DNA from: UMGS1696 sp964463375
GTDB taxonomy: Bacteria > Bacillota > Clostridia > Oscillospirales > CAG-272
Direction: 5' to 3'
NCBI GenBank assembly: GCA_964463375.1
Contig: CAYXBQ010000007.1
Span: 1-64,000 of the forward strand
Length of the DNA: 64,000 bases
Every line of letters begins with the position of its first letter. The stretch's first letter is position 1. Positions 50,108 to 57,653 of this stretch are shown in pieces. The position numbers were made by a program, and so were the translations under genes. Under the pieces are notes generated by a model. That model was not told where the DNA came from and ran no database searches. It worked only from the letters and a program-made list of their open reading frames with translations.

Positions 50108-51553
50108 ATGAAACGGACTATATCTCTCGCACTTTGTCTGCTGCTGCTTTTGGCTTCCTGCGGCAATGGTACCACGGAAGAGACCCAAGCGCCCACTACC
50201 GGAAATGACACCGTCACGGAGACGATCGAGACACAGACGGAGGAGACCCCGGATCTGCCGGAGGGGCTTTCCTTTACGGGTTCTGCCTTTACCTTTGGCG
50301 TGCTGGACAATCCCAATGCACGGAACCCCATCGTCATGGAGGAGCTGACCGGTGAGGTACTGAACGATGCCCAGTATACCACCATCCACACGGCGGAGGA
50401 AATGCTGGATATTGAAATCAATGAATACCTGATCGACGAAGGCTATCCGGCTACCACCAAGATCCGTTCCATCGTACAGGCCGGGGATGACGTGATCCAG
50501 GTGGCGAATCTGTACTGTGCGGCGGCACCGGTGCTGCTGGCCGACGGATATGCGCTGGACTACAACGATCTGCCCTACATCGATCTGGAAAAGTCCTATT
50601 GGGATCAGAGCGTCAACCAGTCCCTGTGCTTGGGCGATATGCGGTATGCTGCTGTCGGGGATCTGAGCATCACCACCCATGACCTGACCTTTATCCTGCT
50701 GTTCTCCAAGGCACAGATGTATGAAAACGATCTGGAAAGCCCCTATGATCTGGTGAACGACGGCAAATGGACCATGGACAAGATGGCTGAGATGATGGAG
50801 ACTGTGACCGTGGATACGGATGGGGACGGCAAGTTTACCGATGGGGACACCTATGGCTATTTGGGAACGCTCAAAAACGTACTGCCCAGCTTTTGGGTCG
50901 GTGCCGGGGAGATCACCATTGGCCTGAACGATTCCGGTATTCCGGAGATGTCCATGAAGGACGAGCGGTTCGTCAACGTGATCGATAAGGTCTTTGCCAT
51001 CACCTATGACAACAATGCCCGGTATCTGAGCACGGAGCCGGAAGATGTGAACAAGGAAAACATTGCCATGTTCCAGGAAAACAAGGGGCTGTTCATGGAC
51101 TGCTCCCTGTTCTGGGTAACGGCGCTGCGGGATATGGAGACCGACTTTGGGATCATTCCCTACCCCATGTATGACGAAGACCAGGGTTCCTACTACGCAC
51201 GTGTAAGCTACATCATGACCCCCATCGTGCCCATCACCAATACGAATCTGGAGCTGACCGGTGCTACGCTGGAAGTAGTCAACTATCTGGCAAAGAAGTC
51301 CATTACGCCGGCATACTATGAGATCTCTCTGAAGGGTAAGTATTCCCGTGACGAAGAATCCGTTGCCATGCTGGATCTGATCTTTGCCAACCGTGTACTG
51401 GACCTGGGCGACACCATTTTCTGCCCCAATGTACGGGACGGCTTCTTCAGCTCCATGTACTCCAAAAACCAGCGGGATCTGATGTCCCAGATCGAAAAGA
51501 ACGAGAACAAGATCCAATCCACCATCGATGATATGGTAAAAGCCAACCAGTAA
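50108..51553 (+). CDS. solute-binding-type lipoprotein
   Basis: A 481-residue lipoprotein with signal MKRTISLALCLLLLLASC (lipobox LASC). Acidic/Thr linker, then a binding-protein fold. PYDLVNDGKWTMD and DLPYIDLEKSYWDQ link it to the paralogue at 44207-45700. A calcium-loop-like segment DTDGDGKFTDGDTYG occurs near residue 237. No ABC permease or ATPase is near; it is monocistronic with its own promoter and terminator. SD GAGAAAGGA. Ligand unknown; sugar or oligosaccharide binding is the family default. Confidence 0.82.
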   Translation: MKRTISLALCLLLLLASCGNGTTEETQAPTTGNDTVTETIETQTEETPDLPEGLSFTGSAFTFGVLDNPNARNPIVMEELTGEVLNDAQYTTIHTAEEMLDIEINEYLIDEGYPATTKIRSIVQAGDDVIQVANLYCAAAPVLLADGYALDYNDLPYIDLEKSYWDQSVNQSLCLGDMRYAAVGDLSITTHDLTFILLFSKAQMYENDLESPYDLVNDGKWTMDKMAEMMETVTVDTDGDGKFTDGDTYGYLGTLKNVLPSFWVGAGEITIGLNDSGIPEMSMKDERFVNVIDKVFAITYDNNARYLSTEPEDVNKENIAMFQENKGLFMDCSLFWVTALRDMETDFGIIPYPMYDEDQGSYYARVSYIMTPIVPITNTNLELTGATLEVVNYLAKKSITPAYYEISLKGKYSRDEESVAMLDLIFANRVLDLGDTIFCPNVRDGFFSSMYSKNQRDLMSQIEKNENKIQSTIDDMVKANQ

Positions 51554-51584
51554 GGCTCCCACAGAAGCTTTATATGTGAAAATG

Positions 51585-51628
51585 AAAAAGCGTCAAGGTG
51601 TTTGCAAAGAAGCATTTTGGCGCTTTTT
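51585..51628 (+). terminator. terminator of lipoprotein gene
   Basis: AAAAAGCGTCAA pairs with TTGGCGCTTTTT (one G-U), 12-bp stem ending in five T. Confidence 0.88.
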
Positions 51629-51738
51629 GCTCCCGAAATACGACGAAATCTATTCATATACGCATACATATACGTTTTTTTGGCAGATTGCACAGAGGAG
51701 TGCCGGGTAATTTTGGCTATGTTTTTGGAAATTTCGGG

Positions 51739-51767
51739 TTGTAATTTGGCACATTTTATGGTATGAT
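51739..51767 (+). promoter_or_regulatory. sigma-A promoter of nhaC
   Basis: TTGTAA (51739-51744), 17-bp spacer ending TATGG, TATGAT (51762-51767). Weak -35 with extended -10. Confidence 0.6.
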
Positions 51768-51773
51768 ATTACC

Positions 51774-51863
51774 GTACATTGAATAGACTGCAACGGCTCG
51801 TGGGTGATACCGCTTGGGAGGCGCCGTAGTCTTGCCGTATATTGCGGCAGAAAGGACATTCTT
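51774..51863 (+). promoter_or_regulatory. structured leader of nhaC, candidate cation-responsive element
   Basis: The 90-nt leader folds into a stem GACT (51786-51789)/AGTC (51828-51831) plus ACGGC/GCCGT with an asymmetric GCA bulge and a G-rich internal loop (GGGTGATACC...TTGGGAGG). A second hairpin TGCCG/CGGCA (51833-51849) ends just before the SD AAAGGA. The architecture (bulged aptamer-like stem, then a stem next to the SD) suits a riboswitch controlling a Na+/H+ antiporter. No known family was confirmed. Confidence 0.4.
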
Positions 51864-53576
51864 ATGAGAAAGTTTTTCTCCATTCCCGGTTCGAGAACAC
51901 TGTTTGCTCTGTTCTTGGTGCTGGCGGTGACTCTCATGACCATGGGGATCACGGTACTGGCAGAGGCCGAACCGGAGACCACTGCGCCGACGGATGCGCC
52001 GGAAGCAGCTGTCGAAGAGGTCGTTGAGGAAACGGAAGCGGCGGAAGATCTGCCGATGGTATTTGGTACAGCCTTGTCGCTGCTGCCCCCTGTGATCGCC
52101 ATTGGCCTTGCGCTGATCACCAAGGAAGTATATTCTTCCCTGTTCATTGGGATCCTCGTTGGTGGGCTTTTGGCTGCCAACTTCAATCTCGCCGGCACCA
52201 TTGACCAGGTGGTCAACGAAGGCTTCATCGCCTCGGTATCCGGGTCTGCCGGTATCTTCATCTTCCTGGTGCTGCTGGGCGTGATGGTGGCACTGCTGAA
52301 CAAGACCGGTGCCTCTGCTGCCTTTGGTAAGTGGGCACAGAAGAACATCAAAACCCGTGTAGGTGCTATGCTGGCTACCTTCCTGCTGGGCGTGCTGATC
52401 TTCATCGATGACTATTTCAACTGTCTGACCGTTGGTTCCGTTATGCTGCCGGTCACCGACTCCCACAAGATCTCCCGTGCAAAGCTGTCCTACATGATCG
52501 ACTCCACGGCGGCTCCCGTATGTATGATCGCACCCATCTCCTCGTGGGCGGCTGCGGTTTCGGACTATGCAGAGGGCACGGGCTACAATGGTCTGTCTCT
52601 GTTCATTCGTGCGATCCCTTACAACTACTATTCTCTGCTGACCCTGGCGTTCATCATCATGATCACCCTGATGAAGTTTGACTACGGTCCCATGGCGATC
52701 CATGAAAAGAATGCCATCGAAAGGGGCGATTTGTTCACCTCCGGTTCCGAGCACGATGCTTTGGAAATGGAAAAGGGCAGTGAAAACGGTCGTGTGATCG
52801 ATCTGGTAGTGCCGATCTGTGTACTGATTGTGGTATGTGTGCTGGGTCTGGTATATGTTGGCGGTATGTTTGACGGTCTGTCCTTCATCGATGCTTTTGC
52901 CAACACCGATGCTACCGCCGGTCTGCCTTGGGGTGGTATCATTGCCCTGGTCATCACCATCGTCTTCCTGCTGTGCCGAAAGGTCATCTCCTTCAAGGAT
53001 GCTATGGAATGCATTCCCGAAGGCTTCAAGGCTATGGTACCTGCCATCCTGATCCTGTCCTGCGCCGGTTCTCTGAAGAACATGACCAACAACCTGGGTT
53101 CCAGCGAATTCGTGCAGTCCATTATGAACGGTGCTGCTGCCCTGGAGCTGTTCCTACCCGCCATCATCTTCTTGGTTGGTTGCTTCATCTCCTTCTCCAC
53201 CGGTACCTCCTGGGGTACATTTGGGATCCTGATCCCCATCGTGACCTCCATTTTCTCGGCAGATTCGGAGCTGATGTACATTGGTATGTCCGCTTGTCTG
53301 GCTGGTGCTGTTTGCGGCGACCACTGCTCTCCCATTTCCGACACCACCATCATGTCCTCTGCCGGTGCTCGTTGTGACCACCTGAACCATGTGTCCACCC
53401 AGATCCCCTATGCGGTGACGGTGGCTGTGGTATCCTTCTTCTGCTACATCCTGACCGCTCTGATGCAGATGGCACTGGGTTCCATCACTTGGCTGATCTC
53501 CCTGCCCATGTCCATTGCTATCATGTTTGTGGTACTGCTGGTGATCAAGAAGGTCACGGCGAAGAAAGCGCAGTAA
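51864..53576 (+). CDS. nhaC: NhaC family Na+/H+ antiporter
   Basis: A 570-residue membrane protein with about 12 hydrophobic segments. Family motifs: VIAIGLALITKEVYSSLFIG, VFLL-type helices, GVLIFIDDYFNCLTVGSVML, SYMIDSTAAPVCMIAPISSW, FISFSTGTSWGTFGILIPIV and CGDHCSPISDTTIMSSAGA. Exchanges Na+ for H+ to hold pH and sodium balance; some relatives move amino acids or lactate. The N-terminus is unusual: a hydrophobic segment (about 10-33) followed by a Glu/Ala/Thr-rich stretch (about 34-63) before the first conserved helix. ATG at 51864 with AAAGGA. Confidence 0.9.
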   Translation: MRKFFSIPGSRTLFALFLVLAVTLMTMGITVLAEAEPETTAPTDAPEAAVEEVVEETEAAEDLPMVFGTALSLLPPVIAIGLALITKEVYSSLFIGILVGGLLAANFNLAGTIDQVVNEGFIASVSGSAGIFIFLVLLGVMVALLNKTGASAAFGKWAQKNIKTRVGAMLATFLLGVLIFIDDYFNCLTVGSVMLPVTDSHKISRAKLSYMIDSTAAPVCMIAPISSWAAAVSDYAEGTGYNGLSLFIRAIPYNYYSLLTLAFIIMITLMKFDYGPMAIHEKNAIERGDLFTSGSEHDALEMEKGSENGRVIDLVVPICVLIVVCVLGLVYVGGMFDGLSFIDAFANTDATAGLPWGGIIALVITIVFLLCRKVISFKDAMECIPEGFKAMVPAILILSCAGSLKNMTNNLGSSEFVQSIMNGAAALELFLPAIIFLVGCFISFSTGTSWGTFGILIPIVTSIFSADSELMYIGMSACLAGAVCGDHCSPISDTTIMSSAGARCDHLNHVSTQIPYAVTVAVVSFFCYILTALMQMALGSITWLISLPMSIAIMFVVLLVIKKVTAKKAQ

Positions 53577-53583
53577 ATCGATC

Positions 53584-53619
53584 GACTGCCTGCTCCTCTT
53601 TGGGGTGGGCAGTTTTTTT
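53584..53619 (+). terminator. terminator of nhaC
   Basis: ACTGCC/GGGCAGT with inner TGCTCC/GGGGTG pairing and seven T, starting 8 nt past the stop. Confidence 0.9.
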
Positions 53620-53622
53620 ATG

Positions 53623-53670
53623 CAAAAAAGCCCGGTGCAACGATTTCTGCTGCATCGGACTTTCGTTTTG
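53623..53670 (-). terminator. terminator of carA-like gene
   Basis: Minus-strand stem AGTCCG-ATGCA / TGCA-CCGGGCT, then TTTTTT, 9 nt past the stop at 53679. Confidence 0.8.
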
Positions 53671-53678
53671 TCTATAGA

Positions 53679-54746
53679 TTATTTGCGATTCTGCACCAGC
53701 TCCAGGAACTGATCGTACAGATAGGAGGTATCTGTAGGGCCGTTGGCGTACACAGGCTGGAACTGAACGGAGAAGGCGGGGGCGTTCTGGTAGATCAGGC
53801 CCTCGTTGGAGTCGTCGTTCACGTTTACGAAATAAGGTACTGCCACGGTCTCGTCGATGCTGTCGTTCTGTACGGCGTAGCTATGGTTCTGTGCCGTGAT
53901 GTGCAGATGCCCGGCGGTCAGGTTCCGTACGGGCTGGCTACCGCCTCTGTGGCCGTAGGGGAGCTTTTCGATCTCGAAGCCGTTTGCCAGTGCTAAGATC
54001 TGGTGACCCAGAGCAATGCCCATGGTGGGGATCTTCTGTGTGACTAAGGTCTGCATAGCGGCAATGGCGGCGGTGCATTCTCTCGGATCGCCGGGGCCGG
54101 CAGACAGCACGATGCCATCCGGCTGCAGGGCAGATACGGCTGCTGCATCGGTGTCATAGGGCAAGATGTGTACGGCGCAGTCTCTGTCCACCAATTCCTT
54201 GACGATGCCGTTCTTGTGACCGAAGTCGTACAGGGCGATGGTGTACTTGCCATCCGGGTTGACGACCGTTTTTTCCTTGGTGCTCAGTGCAGCAACGGGA
54301 GCGGCGATCTTGTAGGCTTTCAGAGCCTCCATATCCACGCTGGCAGGATCGGATACGATGGCACCGTTCATGGTCCCTTCGTCCCGCAGGATCTTGGTCA
54401 GAGAACGGGTGTCGATGCCCTTCAGCCCTACGATGCCCTTCTGCTGCATGAACGCATCCAGAGAAAGGTCAGAGCGGAAGTTGGAGGGGGTCTCGGCACA
54501 TTCCCGCACGATCAGGGCTGCCGGGCCATCGCCTTCCGTTTCTGCGTCCTCCAGACATACGCCGTAGTTGCCGCCCAGTGGGAACGTCTGGCAGATCGCC
54601 TGTCCCTTATAGCAGGTATCGGTCAAGGCTTCCACGTAGCCAACCATGGATGTGGTGAACACGATCTCCGCCACAACATCTCCCTGCGCACCAAAGGCTT
54701 CTCCGGTGAATACAGTACCGTTTTCCAGAACTAAGTATTTTTTCAT
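53679..54746 (-). CDS. carbamoyl-phosphate synthase small subunit-like protein lacking glutaminase residues
   Basis: A 355-residue CarA homologue. N-terminal CPSase_sm_chain: LENGTVFTGEAFG, EIVFTTSMVGYVEALTD, FPLGGNYGVCLEDAE, VGLKGIDTRSLTKILRDEGT. The class I amidotransferase domain keeps YDFGHKNGIVKEL and LSAGPGDPRECT, but the nucleophile position reads MGIALGHQ (Ala245 instead of Cys), and the usual HPE reads QPV (Gln330, Val332). All three catalytic residues are therefore gone, so glutamine hydrolysis is not expected; it may support ammonia-dependent synthesis or be regulatory. carB is not adjacent. Own promoter and terminator. Confidence 0.9.
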   Translation of the reverse strand: MKKYLVLENGTVFTGEAFGAQGDVVAEIVFTTSMVGYVEALTDTCYKGQAICQTFPLGGNYGVCLEDAETEGDGPAALIVRECAETPSNFRSDLSLDAFMQQKGIVGLKGIDTRSLTKILRDEGTMNGAIVSDPASVDMEALKAYKIAAPVAALSTKEKTVVNPDGKYTIALYDFGHKNGIVKELVDRDCAVHILPYDTDAAAVSALQPDGIVLSAGPGDPRECTAAIAAMQTLVTQKIPTMGIALGHQILALANGFEIEKLPYGHRGGSQPVRNLTAGHLHITAQNHSYAVQNDSIDETVAVPYFVNVNDDSNEGLIYQNAPAFSVQFQPVYANGPTDTSYLYDQFLELVQNRK

Positions 54747-54791
54747 AATGCACTCTGTCCTTCTCTGTGATTTGGATTTCTATCACCCATT

Positions 54792-54820
54792 ATTATACCA
54801 CAACTTTCTCCGTTTTTCTA
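54792..54820 (-). promoter_or_regulatory. sigma-A promoter of carA-like gene
   Basis: Minus strand -35 TAGAAA (54820-54815), 17-bp spacer ending TTGTGG, -10 TATAAT (54797-54792). The rest of the gap to 54924 shows nothing else. Confidence 0.7.
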
Positions 54821-54924
54821 CAGAAAATTTGCATCCGGCGGGGGTATTTTTCAAATTTCAGCAGATAAAACAAGGGAAAACCGTATCCGGCGGGGTGGAT
54901 AGTGAATGATGTATAATGCCTCTG

Positions 54925-54955
54925 AAAAAGGGACAGAGCCACACTCCATCCCTTT
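54925..54955 (-). terminator. terminator of phosphohexomutase gene
   Basis: Minus-strand AAAGGGA/TCCCTTT stem with a 15-nt loop and five T, 13 nt past the stop at 54969. Confidence 0.85.
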
Positions 54956-54968
54956 CTCTCTATCGCTA

Positions 54969-56714
54969 TTACTTCTTCAGGCTGCCCTTTTCCAGACCCA
55001 GCTTTTCTTCCAGGGATGCGGTGCAGGCGGCTGTATTGGCGGCGGCTTCTGCACTGTCCTTCCCGCAGGCTAAGATATAGAACTTGATCTTCGGTTCGGT
55101 GCCGGAGGGTCTTGCTACGACCACACAGCCGTTTTCCATGGCGTAGTACAGCACATTGGACTTGGGCAGTCCCGTAGGCTCTACCTTGCCGGTACGCACG
55201 TCCAGAGAGGTCTCGGCCTTGTAGTCCCGGAAGTTCACAACGGCACTGCCGCCCAGCTCAGTGGGCATGGTCTGCCGCAGACCGTCCATCATACCGGCGA
55301 TCGCTGCCTTACCGTCCAGACCTTCCATATAGATCTCGGCGGCGTTTTCGCTGTAGTAGCCATACTTTTCGTACAGGCCGTGCAGTGCATCGATCAGGGT
55401 CATACCCTTTAGAGAATAATACGCAGCCATTTCGCAGATCAGCATGGAGGCCACCACGGAATCCTTATCTCTGGCGTGACCACCCTTCAGATAGCCATAG
55501 CTCTCCTCATAGCCCAGCAGATAGGTGCCCTCTCCGGCTTCCTCATGCTCCCGGATCACTTCGGCAATGAACTTGAACCCAGTCAGCACGTTGTACAGCT
55601 TGACGCCATGTGCCTTGCAGATCGCGGTAGCCATTTCGCTGGTCACGATGGTCTTGACACAGTAGCCGTCCTTCGGCATCGTGCCCTGTTCTTCCAATGC
55701 GTTGAAGATGTAGTCCAGCAGCAGGGAGCCCATCTGGTTGCCGTTGATGCACTGGAACACGCCGTCCTTGTCTCTGGCCATAACACCTACACGGTCTGCA
55801 TCCGGGTCGGTGGCGATGATCAGGTCACTCTTCACCTGTTCGGCCAGCTCGATGCCCAGCTTGAAGGAGGCGGGATATTCCGGGTTGGGCTTGGCAAGAC
55901 CGGGGAAGGAACCGTCCGGTGCCATCTGCGCTTCTACCGGGTACACATACTTGGCACCGATGCGCTTCATGATCTCCGGCACCAGCTTTGCACCGGCACC
56001 AAACAAGGGGGTGTACACGATCTTGAGCTGCTCGGCTGCCTTGGCTACCAGACCCGGATACACCTGTTCCTGCAGCAGGCTTGCCAAATAGGATTCGTCG
56101 AAATCGGCACCGACCATGGTGACCAGATCCCAATTGGCCTTGTCGGCAGCGGGTACATCGTTCAGGATGTCGGCAGACAGGATCAGGGCAGATACCTTAT
56201 CGGCCATCTGGGCGGTGGGCTGTGCGCCGTCTTCCCAATACAGCTTATAGCCGTTGTACTGGCTGGGGTTGTGGGAGGCAGTGATGTTGATCCCGGCGAT
56301 GGCTCCAAAGTGGCGTACACCATAAGACAGACAGGGGGTAGGACGCAGGGCATCGAACAGGTACACCTTGATCCCATGGGCGGTCAGGACTTCGGCACAG
56401 CGGCGGGCAAAGTCGTCGGAGTGATGGCGGCTGTCATATCCGATCACCACGCCACGAGCCTTGGTCTCGTCTCCCATAGAATCGATCAGTCTGGCTACGC
56501 CCTCGGTGGCCTGGGCAACGGTGTAGTTGTTCATCATACCGGTACCGGCACCCATCTTGGAGCGCAGACCACCGGTTCCAAATTCCATATAGGAAGAAAA
56601 CCGGAAGGCGATCTCCTCCGTGTTGCCGGCAAGAGATTGCAGCTCTGCTTTGGTATCTGCATCCACATGGGGAGAATCCAGCCATGCCTGGTACCGTTCC
56701 ATATATTGTTCCAT
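54969..56714 (-). CDS. phosphoglucomutase/phosphomannomutase
   Basis: A 581-residue alpha-D-phosphohexomutase, the long PgcA-like type. Motifs: FGTGGLRSKMGAGTGMMNNY, VVIGYDSRHHSDDFA, active-site Ser in AGINITASHNPSQYNGYKLY, metal-binding ATDPDADRVGVMA, GYEESYGYLKGGHARDKD and the C-terminal phosphate loop ARPSGTEPKIKFYI. Interconverts glucose-1-P and glucose-6-P for glycogen and wall precursors. The start MEQYMERYQAWLD at 56714 has AAAGGA upstream and replaces a longer frame. Confidence 0.94.
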   Translation of the reverse strand: MEQYMERYQAWLDSPHVDADTKAELQSLAGNTEEIAFRFSSYMEFGTGGLRSKMGAGTGMMNNYTVAQATEGVARLIDSMGDETKARGVVIGYDSRHHSDDFARRCAEVLTAHGIKVYLFDALRPTPCLSYGVRHFGAIAGINITASHNPSQYNGYKLYWEDGAQPTAQMADKVSALILSADILNDVPAADKANWDLVTMVGADFDESYLASLLQEQVYPGLVAKAAEQLKIVYTPLFGAGAKLVPEIMKRIGAKYVYPVEAQMAPDGSFPGLAKPNPEYPASFKLGIELAEQVKSDLIIATDPDADRVGVMARDKDGVFQCINGNQMGSLLLDYIFNALEEQGTMPKDGYCVKTIVTSEMATAICKAHGVKLYNVLTGFKFIAEVIREHEEAGEGTYLLGYEESYGYLKGGHARDKDSVVASMLICEMAAYYSLKGMTLIDALHGLYEKYGYYSENAAEIYMEGLDGKAAIAGMMDGLRQTMPTELGGSAVVNFRDYKAETSLDVRTGKVEPTGLPKSNVLYYAMENGCVVVARPSGTEPKIKFYILACGKDSAEAAANTAACTASLEEKLGLEKGSLKK

Positions 56715-56759
56715 ACTTGTGTATTTCCTTTCCGTTGTTGTTATATACAATTGGTCATT

Positions 56760-57653
56760 TTATACCACATCATAGAGCCCCACCATGGTATACCGCAGCT
56801 GGGAGGCCTCCAAAAACAGGGACAGCGCAGGCAGATCCCCTTCGGCCATATGCAGCTCCAAACAATATTCCTGGCTGCGATCTCCATAGGCCAGCGGGAT
56901 GGCGTAGACAGCAGTTACCACGGCACCTAAGGTCTCGCAGGCTGCCAGCAGTGCGCCGATATAGCGGTCCTCTGCCAGCACCACGGACAACGTCACGTAT
57001 GGCGGGACATGGGTCTGCCCTTCCTCCACCACCTTTCGGCGCAGGAGCACGAATCGCATGACGGATTCATCTGCCATCTCCACCTCGGTCTCCAGACAGA
57101 CCTTTAGGTCGTATTTTCCGATGAGCTTGCGGAAGGAGACTAAGTGTCCGTCGGTGGAGGTATACAGGGGCAGGATACAGTAGTGGCACCGGCCGTTGTA
57201 CACCTCTTCGCACACCGCTGCATAGCTGGTGAAATACTCTGCGGTCATGCCGGGGATCTGCTGGGCAAAGCTGCGCCATGCCTGGTCGGTATAGCGGTTC
57301 TGCATATACGCCGTGCGGAGCGCATCCTCGGTGTCTCCCGCTGTATCCGATTCGGCAGCGAACAGACCATAGGCGGGCATCCCTTTGGTGAAGCGGCGGC
57401 AGAAATCGGCGAACCGGGCACTGCACAGAGCAGCTTCGTTGGGGAGCACTTCACCGGGCAATGCGTGGGGGTCTCCGGTCAAATACAGGGCTGCGATCTG
57501 ATCCGGTTCTCCATTATTTCGCCAACACCGCAATGCTTCCGCGGCGATCTGATCCAGCTGTGCCTGCCGCAGCTGCTCGATCTGGTCTGTGCAGGTGTCG
57601 GTGTACGCCAGATTGTCCCGGAAGACAGCAAAGTCTGCTGGTTCTCTTAGCAC
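56760..57653 (-). CDS. prephenate dehydratase-like protein of unknown function
   Basis: A 297-residue protein. The middle (about 145-215) resembles the periplasmic-binding-type fold of prephenate dehydratase: AVCEEVYNGRCHYCILPLYT, STDGHLVSFRKLIGKYDLKV, ADESVMRFVLLRRK. The C-terminal 80 residues (PYVTLSVVLAEDRYIGALLA to YTMVGLYDVV) look ACT-like. The catalytic TRF motif is not intact (MRF). The first 100 residues are not recognised. It starts with GTG overlapping the htpG stop by 7 nt without a clear SD, so translation probably depends on htpG. Similarity is weak and tentative. Confidence 0.5.
   Translation of the reverse strand: MLREPADFAVFRDNLAYTDTCTDQIEQLRQAQLDQIAAEALRCWRNNGEPDQIAALYLTGDPHALPGEVLPNEAALCSARFADFCRRFTKGMPAYGLFAAESDTAGDTEDALRTAYMQNRYTDQAWRSFAQQIPGMTAEYFTSYAAVCEEVYNGRCHYCILPLYTSTDGHLVSFRKLIGKYDLKVCLETEVEMADESVMRFVLLRRKVVEEGQTHVPPYVTLSVVLAEDRYIGALLAACETLGAVVTAVYAIPLAYGDRSQEYCLELHMAEGDLPALSLFLEASQLRYTMVGLYDVV

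Noticed and set aside
53679..54746. Sequencing error as cause of the missing CarA catalytic residues
   Set aside because: Three separate active-site positions differ by in-frame substitutions with the surrounding sequence intact, which a single error or frameshift cannot produce.
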